From Campylobacter concisus (GTDB taxonomy: Bacteria > Campylobacterota > Campylobacteria > Campylobacterales > Campylobacteraceae): 64,000 nucleotides of DNA. The translations under genes were made by a program, and so were the position numbers. The notes beneath the pieces were generated by a model that did not search any database, was not told where the DNA came from, and saw only the letters and a list, made by a program, of their open reading frames with translations. The stretch spans positions 372,001-436,000 of the forward strand of contig NZ_CP049264.1 in the NCBI RefSeq assembly GCF_003048875.2, read 5' to 3'. Shown here in pieces: positions 1-7,892 of this stretch. The stretch's first letter is position 1. The number at the start of each line of letters is the position of its first letter.

Positions 1-512
1 TCTTTTAAAACACCACCATAAAAGATAAATTTCTCATAGTAGAGCGGCATGTCAAATTCTTGCAAGAGGCGGCTCTCGTTTTGCTTGGTGATATAGGTTG
101 CAGTGGTTGCGCCTTTTTGCTCTTCTAGGTCGTTTGGCTTGCCTAGCTTATTTAAAATTTGCTCTTGTTTGTCGCCAAGTTTGATGCCAAAATTTGTAGT
201 AAATTCCTTAAGCTTGCTGAAATTTATATAATCTTTAGTCAAATTTTTATCATAAAATTTGACGTTTATCCTTTGAATTTCGCCGTTACCTCCACAGCAA
301 AAATCAAGCGTCATGATCTGCGTTTTGTCTAAATTTACAAAGCTCGCCTTTTCGCTGTCTAAGAAGTATTTGACGTTATGTAAAGCTAGTTTTTTACCAA
401 TCTTGATATCATCTACACTCGTTATGCGAGGTAAATTTTCGCTAGCTGTTAAATTTAAAAAGCCTAAAATTAGAGATAGTATTAAAAAGCGCTTTGTTGT
501 CTTTTTATTCAT
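1..512 (-). CDS. Exported protein with SmpA/OmlA-like motif, C-terminus beyond window
   Basis: The reading frame is open from ATG at 512 to the window edge, giving 170 residues with no stop, so the C-terminus is missing. Residues 1-24 form a signal peptide (positive MNKKTTKR, then a hydrophobic stretch ending LTASEN). Near residue 110 the segment FGIKLGDKQEQILNKLGKP resembles the repeated motif of SmpA/OmlA (BamE-like) domains. Two adjacent cysteines (CCGG) follow the Leu-Asp-Phe strand. The start overlaps the end of the upstream gene by 8 bases, so the two are probably cotranscribed and translationally coupled. It belongs to the run of exported small proteins behind the muramidase effector. 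No function can be assigned. Confidence 0.7.
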   Translation of the reverse strand, partial: MNKKTTKRFLILSLILGFLNLTASENLPRITSVDDIKIGKKLALHNVKYFLDSEKASFVNLDKTQIMTLDFCCGGNGEIQRINVKFYDKNLTKDYINFSKLKEFTTNFGIKLGDKQEQILNKLGKPNDLEEQKGATTATYITKQNESRLLQEFDMPLYYEKFIFYGGVLK

Positions 513-1212
513 CCTTGTTATAGTCGCTCCAGCCGTTATTAAGATATTTTGGACTAGGGCTAAATTCCCCAGCTCCCACATCAAGATCGCCACTATTTGG
601 TATCCTGTAATGCCCCCACGCGCATGGTTTTGTTTGTGCCTTGTCCACCTTGCACTTTCCGCAAAATAGATCATTTGCGTACATATCCTCATCTTCTGAT
701 ATATCGTCATACGCTAGCCTTTGATCGCTATCAATGTACCATTTTATGAGCATTTGACCTTTGGCTTGAAACCCTCCATCACCTTTTAAAAAATAGCTCG
801 CTAAGGCTATGCCTTGGGCATTTATCTTGTCTTTCATAAAGTCATCAACGCCGTAGTTTAAATTTGCATATTTTTTTATCTTGGTTATTTGAATTTCGCC
901 GTTAAATGGGCGAGCTTCTGCGGTTATTTTGTACTCACCAGATACGATATATCTTGTCTTTGAGGCCTTTTTGACGCTACTAAAATTTATATATAGCCTG
1001 TGATAATCAGCGCCGATATAGCCCAAAAATTTTGTACGAGTGTCAGCTATAATGCCAGAAAAATCAAATTTATCAAATTTGTCGTAGTTGATAAAATGAG
1101 TCTTGCTATCTAAATACCCACTAAAGCACTGCTTGGCGGCTTGCTCTGCAAAAAGAGTGGACGACATAAATAGCACTAGATAAAAAAGAATTATTTTATT
1201 GATAGTTTTCAT
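505..1212 (-). CDS. Exported protein of unknown function, island member
   Basis: This 235-residue protein starts at ATG 1212; an in-frame upstream extension to 1269 would put 19 residues before a clear signal peptide (MKTINKIILFYLVLFMSSTL then FAEQ), so I reject it. The mature part is rich in Lys, Asp and Tyr and has four cysteines, including a CGKC pair near residue 190. The C-terminus is a polar, Gly/Pro-rich tail. The start lies inside the last codons of the preceding gene (17-base overlap) and the stop overlaps the next start by 8 bases, a typical coupled operon layout. I do not recognise the family. Position and export signal fit a periplasmic immunity-like protein, by inference only. 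Confidence 0.7.
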   Translation of the reverse strand: MKTINKIILFYLVLFMSSTLFAEQAAKQCFSGYLDSKTHFINYDKFDKFDFSGIIADTRTKFLGYIGADYHRLYINFSSVKKASKTRYIVSGEYKITAEARPFNGEIQITKIKKYANLNYGVDDFMKDKINAQGIALASYFLKGDGGFQAKGQMLIKWYIDSDQRLAYDDISEDEDMYANDLFCGKCKVDKAQTKPCAWGHYRIPNSGDLDVGAGEFSPSPKYLNNGWSDYNKDE

Positions 1213-1678
1213 TTTTGTATTTATTTTGTAACTTTTTGTAAAATTTATCAAAGCTCGCAGGTAGCCCACTATCTATCTCTTTAAGTTTGGATAGGAATTT
1301 TTCTTGTTCTATCTGTTGTAAATCATCGCTTTTAAAAATAGTTTTTCCTTGCTTAAAAACGTTTAAATACATTTTTCCATCAGACATTATGTCGCCATAA
1401 ATTTCATACATGTAGTTTGAATTTTTAAATTTGTATCCCATCAAGCGCTCATTTACACTATTTTTTATTGGTGTTGGTTTTGATAAAATTTCTAAACTTT
1501 TGCTATTTCTTTTATTTACCCTAAAATAACCACCATTTGTACAATGTATGTCACCCCCACATTCGAACATTGGAATAGCTATTAAAAATTTTTTATTTTC
1601 ATAGTAATACCCGAACTCATCAGCCTTGATAAATGCAAAGAATGAATTGATTAAAATAAAAAATCTAAAAACTACCAT
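1196..1678 (-). CDS. Exported protein of unknown function, island member
   Basis: The protein has 160 residues with a short N-terminal signal sequence (MVVFRFFILINSFFAFIKA). The mature part begins DEFGYYYENKKF and contains two cysteines close together (CGGDIHC), which may form a disulphide. The last third is basic and rich in Lys and Asn. The start is ATG at 1678 after a weak AG-rich site, and the end overlaps the next gene by 17 bases. No family is recognised. Base composition is AT-rich like its neighbours. Confidence 0.65.
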   Translation of the reverse strand: MVVFRFFILINSFFAFIKADEFGYYYENKKFLIAIPMFECGGDIHCTNGGYFRVNKRNSKSLEILSKPTPIKNSVNERLMGYKFKNSNYMYEIYGDIMSDGKMYLNVFKQGKTIFKSDDLQQIEQEKFLSKLKEIDSGLPASFDKFYKKLQNKYKNENYQ

Positions 1679-1696
1679 AGTTCTTTCTACTTAAAT

Positions 1697-2133
1697 TTAT
1701 TTTGACTGCTGTAATTCTTTAAAATACTCTTTTGATATAAGCATTTTTTTTGGCACCCATTCCTTTTTGTTTATAGCCTCACACGCTTCGAAATTTACTA
1801 CAGCTCTCTTGTTTTCATCAGCATCTATTCGTAGCGCCAGGTAGCATCCATTACTCTCATATATATACTCATTTGCAAAATAGGCTAGTTTCTCACCATA
1901 TTCGTCATCGTCTGTTTCTGGGTCAAGATCAATATTTTTATTCTTGGCTATTCCAGATATTTTTATGGTATCGTTATTTGCTTTATTCTTATAGATTAGG
2001 CTAAATTGGATCTTATCTTTAGCTATCTGTTTTATGCTCAAATTTGCACTTACAATATCTGTTTTATATGTAAAAACTTGGGCAAATAAGCTACTACAAA
2101 TAGTTACAATAAGAAGTATTGTTTTTATATCAT
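1697..2133 (-). pseudogene. Exported protein gene with apparent 2-base frameshift just after the start codon
   Basis: A good ribosome site (GGAGAA) precedes ATG at 2133, but that frame reads Met-Ile-stop. Two bases out of phase, the frame is open from 2128 and encodes a convincing signal peptide (IKTILLIVTICSSLFAQ), then a mature protein ending at 1697. Removing one TA from the ATATA run at 2126-2130 would restore Met-Ile-Lys-Thr and a 144-residue exported protein. The only usable starts in the long frame lie downstream (TTG at 2041, 114 residues) and would lose the signal peptide. The mature part is acidic near the middle (DLDPETDDDEYGE). It could be a decayed gene, a slippage switch, or a sequencing error. 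Confidence 0.6.
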
Positions 2134-2176
2134 TTCTCCAAAAATTTATTTAGAACAAAAAATAAGGGCACTATTT

Positions 2177-2542
2177 TTATTTGTCAAATTTTAAATATTT
2201 ACTATCGCAATCTTCAAAATGATTATACTCGTTCATAGAGTTTCCGTAGTTTTGTATGACTATGCTACCATTTTCATACATCCCGCCAATCTTTTTAAAT
2301 TTTATATAAATTCCACCTTCGCCATTGCTTTTTATGCTTGATATGTAGCCTTGTGATTTTGTCTGATTATTATCCACTATCTTGTAAAAATACTTTGCCT
2401 TATTGGTATTTTTCGTTATTTCTATTGAAATATTACAAGGCTCATTCTTGTAAATCCCCGTTAAATTTATATCTTTTGCGTAGGCGTTATGCGCCATAAA
2501 GCCTAATGCTATAAAATAAAAAACAACTATCTTTTTTACCAT
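2177..2542 (-). CDS. Exported paralog A1 (pair with the gene at 7893-8273)
   Basis: This 121-residue protein has a signal peptide ending AYAKD. It is clearly paralogous to the protein at 7893-8273: both begin the mature part AKDIN(L/I)TG(I/T)YK, share PCNI.I.I.K, then NNQTKS(Q/K)GY, and finish with [15 protein letters not shown]. Two conserved cysteines (in PCNI and DCD) probably pair in the periplasm. The ribosome site is within GAGCGGATAG. It lies directly downstream of the first LprI-like paralog, with a short spacer that also occurs upstream of the other copy's region. Function is unknown; an immunity-like or inhibitor role is inferred from context. Confidence 0.75.
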   Translation of the reverse strand: MVKKIVVFYFIALGFMAHNAYAKDINLTGIYKNEPCNISIEITKNTNKAKYFYKIVDNNQTKSQGYISSIKSNGEGGIYIKFKKIGGMYENGSIVIQNYGNSMNEYNHFEDCDSKYLKFDK

Positions 2543-2574
2543 ATCTATCCGCTCTTTTTTGGTCGCATTATATC

Positions 2575-3345
2575 CTATAACAAAGGTAAAACTAAATGAC
2601 CATTTTTGTCAATGAGTGAGTACTGCACGAGCATGAGATACAACATGTCATCTATCTGTGGGTACTTGTCATCATAGTAGTAAATTTTGTATTTTTGCAA
2701 AAATTCGTTGTTTATTTCAGCTCTTTTTACATCTCTTGGCATGCTACCATTTTCTATCGGTACATATTTTAAGGTATCTTCAAAGACCTCTTTAAATTTC
2801 TCGTAGTCTTTGCCGTAAATTCTTTTAAATAGCTCTTTATCGTTCTCGTAAAGCAGTAGAGCAAGTTTGGCAGTATACTCTCTATAGAAATTCTTTATGC
2901 AGTAGATACTTTCAGATACAAAAAATGCTGATTTAGCAACAAAGCTATAGTCATACTCTTTTTTTGAGTATCTAATGCACTCTTTTTTACTATCTTTTAT
3001 TCTTTCTCTTGCTGTCTTTTGAGCTTTTTCTTTTAAATTTGGAGCTTCTTTTGCAATTAGATTATAAAGATCAGCAAAATAATTATCTCTAAAAGAGTTA
3101 TAGTCTGACTGGCATATAAAGTCTTCTAAAGAGTATTTTTTAAATTTATATTTGCCCTTTGTATCATAGCAGGCAAAGCTTGGCTTGCTCTTTGTACCGT
3201 AGTCTCTCCAAGGACTTGAATCATAATCATTTAGTTGGTAAAAATCATTACTAAATTTATTGATAGCATTTTCAGGGCTTAAAGGCTCAAAAGCGCTTAA
3301 ATTTAAACTAGCAATTAGGGCTAACAATATAATTTTAAATTTCAT
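2575..3345 (-). CDS. LprI/DUF1311-like exported protein, paralog P1
   Basis: The protein has 256 residues with a Sec signal (MKFKIILLALIASLNLSA) and mature start FEPLSP. Residues 56-160 carry a pattern resembling the LprI/DUF1311 lysozyme-inhibitor family: PSFAC at 55-59, FICQS near 78, a Tyr-rich helix, Arg-Glu-Arg about 113-115, Cys 123, Cys 149, then Tyr-Arg-Glu-Tyr and LALLLY. Four cysteines (59, 78, 123, 149) could form two disulphides. The C-terminal region KDYEKFKEVFEDTLKYVP and LVQYSLIDKNGHLVLP is nearly identical in P2 and P3. Unlike those, which end ENRKEE, this copy ends LVLPLL, where the DNA switches to a segment also found at 8589-8624. It is probably a periplasmic immunity protein for the muramidase effector (inference). 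Confidence 0.8.
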   Translation of the reverse strand: MKFKIILLALIASLNLSAFEPLSPENAINKFSNDFYQLNDYDSSPWRDYGTKSKPSFACYDTKGKYKFKKYSLEDFICQSDYNSFRDNYFADLYNLIAKEAPNLKEKAQKTARERIKDSKKECIRYSKKEYDYSFVAKSAFFVSESIYCIKNFYREYTAKLALLLYENDKELFKRIYGKDYEKFKEVFEDTLKYVPIENGSMPRDVKRAEINNEFLQKYKIYYYDDKYPQIDDMLYLMLVQYSLIDKNGHLVLPLL

Positions 3346-3360
3346 TCTATTTCCTTGCCT

Positions 3361-3696
3361 TTACCTATATTTAATTATTATTTGGTAAACGATGCGTAAT
3401 ATAGCAATAGTTGCAACTAAGGCTAAATTTATTAAGATTAGCACTGATATAAAAGGCAAAAAAAGAAATTCTCCAGTATCTGGATCCCAAAAAGTAGGAT
3501 CTAAAAGATCTTTTGAGGTATTGTATAAAAAGCAACCACATCCGATCCAAACGTTAAGTGTGACAAATAAAACTAGCTTAAAAACTAGAGTATCAAATTT
3601 TTGAGAGACCTTTTTAAATAGAGCTTTAAGAAAAAGAAATAGTAAGAATATGCCTATTTCAAAGAAAATTATGATCAAGATAAAATTTAGGCTCAT
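3361..3696 (-). CDS. Small three-helix membrane protein
   Basis: The protein has 111 residues and three predicted membrane segments: about 3-24 (FILIIIFFEIGIFLLFLFL), 38-60 (VFKLVLFVTLNVWIGCGCF) and 80-105 (LPFISVLILINLALVATIA). A short acidic loop (DPTFWDPDTGE) joins the last two. The ribosome site AAAGGA precedes ATG 3696. It is the only array member that is plainly integral membrane rather than exported, and it sits between paralogs P1 and P2. I do not recognise a family. It may be a membrane partner of the exported proteins, or unrelated. Confidence 0.65.
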   Translation of the reverse strand: MSLNFILIIIFFEIGIFLLFLFLKALFKKVSQKFDTLVFKLVLFVTLNVWIGCGCFLYNTSKDLLDPTFWDPDTGEFLFLPFISVLILINLALVATIAILRIVYQIIIKYR

Positions 3697-3726
3697 TAAA
3701 AATCCTTTGTGAAAAAAATTTATACA

Positions 3727-4515
3727 TCACTCCTCTTTTCTATTCTCTGGTAAAACTAAATGACCATTTTTGTCTATTAGTGAGTATTGGACTAAGACTA
3801 TATAAATTAGATCATGGATTTTATAATTATCATAATCACCAGTATAGTCATCATATTTTCTTAAAAACTCAGCATATGGTTTATCATCTGTATTTTTAAT
3901 ACCATTTAGCTCTACTTCTGAATAAAGTATAGGCACATACTTTAAAGTATCTTCAAATACCTCTTTAAATTTCTCGTAATCTTCGCCGTAAATTCTTTTA
4001 AATAGCTCTTTATCGCTCTCATAAAGCATGAGTGCAAGCTTTGCCGTATAGCTTCTATAATATGACCTAGAGCAATGAATAGCACCAGATATACTAAATG
4101 TTAGTTTGCAATTTTGTTTAAACTCTTTTGAAAACTTCTTTATACACTCTTTTTGAGTTTTAGTTATCCTCTCTCTAGCTATCTTTTGAGCTTTTTCTTT
4201 TAAATTTGGAGCTTCTTTCACGATTAGATTATAAAGATCAGCAAAATAATTATCTCTAAAGGCAGTACTTCTTGACTGACATATAAAATCTTCTAAAGAG
4301 TACTCTTTAAATTTATACTTATCCTTATCATCATAGCATTTAAAGCTAGGAGTAATTGTGTCAACACCATAATCTGCACTGCACCATACTATGGTATCAA
4401 CCTGCCCATAGTCGTCGCTAGCTTTCTCATAAGCTCTACCTGGCATCATAGGCTCAAATCCATATAAATTAAGGCTTATTAGAAAGCTTGCCAGTAATAT
4501 TATTTTAAATTTCAT
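3727..4515 (-). CDS. LprI/DUF1311-like exported protein, paralog P2
   Basis: This 262-residue exported protein begins MKFKIILLASFLISLNLYG and matures at FEPMMP. It shares with P1 and P3 the blocks PSF.CYD, YSLEDFICQS, FRDNYFADLYNLI, KEAPNLKEKAQK, YTAKLAL.LYE and the C-terminus YSLIDKNGHLVLPENRKEE. The conserved cysteines are at 60, 79, 124 and 148; this copy has two more (45 and 136). The variable regions are the stretch after the signal peptide, residues 128-150, and about 195-235, which is where partner specificity would be expected to lie if these are immunity proteins. A GGAAA site precedes the start. Confidence 0.8.
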   Translation of the reverse strand: MKFKIILLASFLISLNLYGFEPMMPGRAYEKASDDYGQVDTIVWCSADYGVDTITPSFKCYDDKDKYKFKEYSLEDFICQSRSTAFRDNYFADLYNLIVKEAPNLKEKAQKIARERITKTQKECIKKFSKEFKQNCKLTFSISGAIHCSRSYYRSYTAKLALMLYESDKELFKRIYGEDYEKFKEVFEDTLKYVPILYSEVELNGIKNTDDKPYAEFLRKYDDYTGDYDNYKIHDLIYIVLVQYSLIDKNGHLVLPENRKEE

Positions 4516-4544
4516 AATTTTCCTTATTTCTATTTAAGATAAAT

Positions 4545-5216
4545 CTATCGTGATCTATTCAAGATACTCTTTGTATCCAAATTTATATCGCTACCTAGAT
4601 ACTTTTCATATTCTTTTATATTTTTAGAGTTTATTGGATTGCAGCGGATAGCATTATCTATCTTGCCTTTGTTTTGCTTTCTACACTCATTTTTATCCAC
4701 AAAACCTATATTTTCACATTTTAAAAGATGGTCCAAGTCATCTTTAATGTTCCTTTTTAGCTCGATTTTCTCTTTTTGTTGTTCTGCATTATTATATAGC
4801 TCATCTCCTTTCCACTCCATCATGCAGGCATCATCTGTTTCGTTTATCAAAACACAGCCATTTTGCATATCAATGACCAAACAATGTGTCTTATCTTTCC
4901 ATAAAGGTTTTTCATTTTTATCATCAGAATAACCAGTAATGTAGCCTCCCTCTAAAGCATCTAATATTACATATCTACCATAACCAGACAAGATACTGCC
5001 ATTAGGACCAAAGTAGTATGTGGCGTTATTGATATATATCGTAGAATTATATTCTTTGCTAGAAAAGATTAGTTTCTTGTATAAATTTACCTCAAAATGT
5101 TCATTTTTATGAACTTCTTTAAATATCAAAGAGTTTCCATTTTTGGACTTGATGACAGTATCTTTTGCATTTAAGCCACTTGCTAAAGCAAATATTAAAA
5201 CTATAAATTTAATCAT
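4545..5216 (-). CDS. Exported protein of unknown function, island member
   Basis: The protein has 223 residues with a signal peptide (MIKFIVLIFALASGLNA) and mature start KDTVIKSKNG. The N-terminal half looks beta-rich (repeated Tyr, Ile and Gly, e.g. YYFGPNGSILSGYGRYVILD). Cysteines occur in pairs (CLV...GCV and CMM), and a second cluster lies in the Lys-rich C-terminal third (CENIGFVDKNEC, RCNP). No homologous block with the P1-P3 paralogs is visible. It lies between P2 and P3 in the same orientation, so it is probably in the same transcript. The family is not recognised. Confidence 0.7.
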   Translation of the reverse strand: MIKFIVLIFALASGLNAKDTVIKSKNGNSLIFKEVHKNEHFEVNLYKKLIFSSKEYNSTIYINNATYYFGPNGSILSGYGRYVILDALEGGYITGYSDDKNEKPLWKDKTHCLVIDMQNGCVLINETDDACMMEWKGDELYNNAEQQKEKIELKRNIKDDLDHLLKCENIGFVDKNECRKQNKGKIDNAIRCNPINSKNIKEYEKYLGSDINLDTKSILNRSR

Positions 5217-5294
5217 TTTGTTGCTTATCCATTTTTAACAAAATTTAGACAATCGCCTATAGGTTGTATGAGTTTGACTTTGCAAGCGAGCACA

Positions 5295-6092
5295 CTACTC
5301 CTCTTTTCTATTCTCAGGTAAAACTAAGTGACCATTTTTATCTATTAGGGAGTATTGGACTAGTAAAACATAGCTTACATCCCAGTAGTGATTATGCTCA
5401 AAGCCCTCAATATCGTAATCCTTATATTTCTCTTCAAAATTTTCATAAAGCTTTAAATTTTCTTCTTTTTGCTTTGCGCTTATGCCTTCAAATTTTAGGT
5501 CTGATATAGAGATGGTATCTTCAAATACCTCTTTAAATTTCTCGTAATCTTCGCCGTAAATTCTACTAAATAGCTCTTTATCGTTCTCGTAAAGCATTAA
5601 AGCTAGCTTTGCTGTAAAGTCTCTATACTTTTCACTTATACAACCTATACTTTCAGATACAAATAAAGCCTTGCTCTCTACAAAGCTATAGTCATACTCT
5701 TTTTTGGAGTATCTGATGCACTCTTTTTGGGTTTTAGCTATCCTTTCTCTAGCTATTTTTTGAGCTTTTTCTTTTAAATTCGGAGCTTCTTTTATTATTA
5801 GATTATAAAGATCAGCAAAATAATTATCTCTAAAAGAGTTATAGTCTGACTGGCATATAAAGTCTTCTAAAGAGTATTTTTTAAATTTATACTTTCCTTT
5901 GGCGTCATAGCAGGCAAAGCTTGGTGAGACAGTGTGGCTGCCATAGTCCATTGTAGGATCAAGTGGATAGTCGTTTATCTGTAAAAAAAGAGAGGCAAAT
6001 TTTCTCATAGCTTCGTCCGGGCTTAAAGGCTCAAAAGCATATAAATTTAAGCTTACTAACAAATTTATTAATAATATGGTTTTAATTTTCAT
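5295..6092 (-). CDS. LprI/DUF1311-like exported protein, paralog P3
   Basis: The protein has 265 residues from ATG 6092. An upstream in-frame start at 6116 would place eight residues in front of a good signal peptide and overlap the previous gene, so it is rejected. The leader is MKIKTILLINLLVSLNLYA, with mature start FEPLSPDEA. The cysteines at 61, 80, 125 and 151 match the LprI-like spacing seen in P1. The long middle block (residues 58-135) is almost identical to P1, while the tail ENRKEE matches P2, so the three copies look mosaic. It follows the stop of the preceding gene by 2 bases. Role inferred as for P1. Confidence 0.8.
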   Translation of the reverse strand: MKIKTILLINLLVSLNLYAFEPLSPDEAMRKFASLFLQINDYPLDPTMDYGSHTVSPSFACYDAKGKYKFKKYSLEDFICQSDYNSFRDNYFADLYNLIIKEAPNLKEKAQKIARERIAKTQKECIRYSKKEYDYSFVESKALFVSESIGCISEKYRDFTAKLALMLYENDKELFSRIYGEDYEKFKEVFEDTISISDLKFEGISAKQKEENLKLYENFEEKYKDYDIEGFEHNHYWDVSYVLLVQYSLIDKNGHLVLPENRKEE

Positions 6093-6094
6093 GA

Positions 6095-6658
6095 TTATTC
6101 TATTGGCGTATCGCAAGGTGCTCTTTTTGATATGCTTTTTAGTTCCTTTTTACCATTTTTAAGTGTTTTTAGTACAAAATATTCTTGTTTGCAATCTTCG
6201 CTTTCAAAATTTATGTATCTTGCCATTAGCAGATCGCTATCCTCTCTAGTGTAGAGTTCAGCAAAACCAGTTAAACTGCTACTCCCAACAGCAAAATTTG
6301 CTTCAGTATTATCAAATTTCTCTATACCTTCTATTTTTACTGTTACACCCCTGCTTAAATCTTCAACCGTTCTGTAATAACAACTAGTGCCACAACTATG
6401 TGTAACTATCATATACTTACCTGCAAAATTTACGTAAAAATCTTGTTGATTGCTTACAAATTTACCAAGTTCATCCCTATAAAGCCCTTCTTCATCCTTC
6501 TTGTAGCTATTTGAAATTTTTATCTCACCTTTATATACTTCTTTGACCTTATGTTTCTCAAACTCAGCCTCTAGTTTTTTATCTGTAGAATCTAAAGGCT
6601 CGTAAGCATATAAATTTGCGACTACCATAGTGGCAAACAACAAAAACCAAATTTTCAT
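6095..6658 (-). CDS. Exported protein with NFAGKY...CGTSC motif
   Basis: This 187-residue protein has a leader MKIWFLLFATMVVANLYA and mature start YEPLDSTDKK. The central block VNFAGKYMIVTHSCGTSC resembles a motif seen in several uncharacterised small exported proteins, where an NFAG strand is followed by a Cys-Gly-Thr-x-Cys turn. Two further cysteines near the C-terminus (EDCKQE, APCDTP) may complete two disulphides. The leader end NLYAYEP is shared with 6662-7240 and P3, although the mature sequences differ. The gene sits 2 bases from P3 and 3 bases from its upstream neighbour, indicating one operon. Function unknown. Confidence 0.75.
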   Translation of the reverse strand: MKIWFLLFATMVVANLYAYEPLDSTDKKLEAEFEKHKVKEVYKGEIKISNSYKKDEEGLYRDELGKFVSNQQDFYVNFAGKYMIVTHSCGTSCYYRTVEDLSRGVTVKIEGIEKFDNTEANFAVGSSSLTGFAELYTREDSDLLMARYINFESEDCKQEYFVLKTLKNGKKELKSISKRAPCDTPIE

Positions 6659-6661
6659 ATT

Positions 6662-7240
6662 CTATGATCCTTCAACAGTATATCCATCAGGATTTTTTGT
6701 TAGGAATTTTTTAACAGCATCCGCATCATATCCTTCGCACTCTTCGTCACATTGAAAATCCAAGACTTTTGTTAGAGGCGAAACAATGATCGAATTTTCT
6801 TTTTTGTTTAACTCATAGCAATTAGTTATATTGCTCTTTGTGCCATTTAAAGAGTAACTATTGATGACACAAAGATTTTTCTTTTTATTTATATCCGCAA
6901 AAAACACTGACTTTATTTCATCTAAGATATCTATAATATCAGGTTCTACTAAGTTTTTATCTGTGTTTAAGAGTACCATTTGTGTTTTGTTGTTTTGTGT
7001 TTTTAAAAACGTAAGTACAGCTAAAGCACCATCTAGTTTTACTACGACTGGTTTATGGGGCATTGTAGCTTTATCATCTATTTTGCATTGCTCCCAGTCA
7101 TCTTTTGTCCATTGGCTTTGAAACTTTTTAGAGATAAACATGCAGTTTATTTCGGCTCTATTGGCATTTTTTGGAGGTTCGTACGCATATAAATTTAAAC
7201 TCATTATAAGGCTTATTAATAGTATGGCTTTAAATTTCAT
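6662..7240 (-). CDS. Exported protein of unknown function with shared leader
   Basis: The protein has 192 residues with a signal peptide MKFKAILLISLIMSLNLYA and mature start YEPPKNANRAE. The leader is almost the same as those of P1-P3, but the mature part shows no alignment to them. Six cysteines are present, including the acidic CDEEC near residue 167. The C-terminal stretch VKKFLTKNPDGYTVEG is hydrophilic. An AAAGGAT ribosome site precedes the ATG. I do not recognise a family; it is part of the exported array. Confidence 0.7.
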   Translation of the reverse strand: MKFKAILLISLIMSLNLYAYEPPKNANRAEINCMFISKKFQSQWTKDDWEQCKIDDKATMPHKPVVVKLDGALAVLTFLKTQNNKTQMVLLNTDKNLVEPDIIDILDEIKSVFFADINKKKNLCVINSYSLNGTKSNITNCYELNKKENSIIVSPLTKVLDFQCDEECEGYDADAVKKFLTKNPDGYTVEGS

Positions 7241-7261
7241 CTTTTATCCTTTATAAATTTA

Positions 7262-7729
7262 TTAGTCAGGTAAATTCCAAGATATAAAATGATATGCATT
7301 TACTTTGTCATCTTTTTCTTCAAATAACCACAATTCACAGCTGTCGTCAGGATTACGCTCACTTTTAGGGGAAAATAACTGAACCAAAAGAGTATTTTTA
7401 TTTATCCATTTAAAATCAAAATCATAAGAATAGTTATTTGCATCGTGGGTTATATATCTTATATTTTTCATTCGTTCTATATCTTTTAGCTCTGGCTGCG
7501 GTGGATAAAATAATATTAAAACATAATCTTTCCATACATCTAATATGCTTCTATAGTAAATATACATATCTTCATTCCAAATTTTCTTAGCAAGCTTTTT
7601 ACAATCTTTATTTAAAAATTTCTTAGGTACTGCCTTTCTTTCCCAGTCGTCATCATAATCATCTGTTGCAAATGAGGCACCTAATGCTAAAAATAAAATT
7701 AAGACTATTTTAAAAAATGCAGTTTTCAT
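7262..7729 (-). CDS. Exported protein of unknown function, island member
   Basis: The protein has 155 residues with a signal peptide ([21 protein letters not shown]), then an acidic start [11 protein letters not shown]. Two cysteines (DCKKLAKK and DDSCELW) may pair. It is rich in aromatic residues (Tyr, Trp, Phe), as many small periplasmic inhibitors are. The ATG overlaps the TGA of the upstream 52-codon ORF (ATGA), which indicates translational coupling. Family not recognised. Confidence 0.7.
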   Translation of the reverse strand: MKTAFFKIVLILFLALGASFATDDYDDDWERKAVPKKFLNKDCKKLAKKIWNEDMYIYYRSILDVWKDYVLILFYPPQPELKDIERMKNIRYITHDANNYSYDFDFKWINKNTLLVQLFSPKSERNPDDSCELWLFEEKDDKVNAYHFISWNLPD

Positions 7730-7884
7730 AGTGTCTCTCCAAACGTGTTTTTATATCCCTCTTTTAGTATCTCTATAGGATCTGCTAGGTCTTTACGTCT
7801 TTTAAATTTATTATTTGGATCATTTGTGACAGTTAAAGGAGCGTCTTTGTTGGTCCCATTTGTAAAATACTCAAAGTGAAGCAT
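7726..7884 (-). CDS. Small 52-residue ORF, possible remnant
   Basis: A 52-codon frame runs from ATG 7884 to TGA 7726 and fills the only space between two array genes. It begins 8 bases after the stop of 7893-8273 and its stop overlaps the next ATG as ATGA. The product starts [16 protein letters not shown], has a basic patch KFKRRK, ends [10 protein letters not shown], and lacks a signal peptide. The tight spacing on both sides argues that it is translated, but the length and missing leader also fit a decayed fragment of a larger gene. Nothing recognisable was found in it. Confidence 0.4.
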   Translation of the reverse strand: MLHFEYFTNGTNKDAPLTVTNDPNNKFKRRKDLADPIEILKEGYKNTFGETL

Positions 7885-7892
7885 AGTTACTA

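Noticed and set aside
2575-6092. Tandem paralogs considered as a CRISPR or simple repeat array
   Set aside because: The repeats are whole genes of about 780 bases with intact frames, not short direct repeats with spacers.
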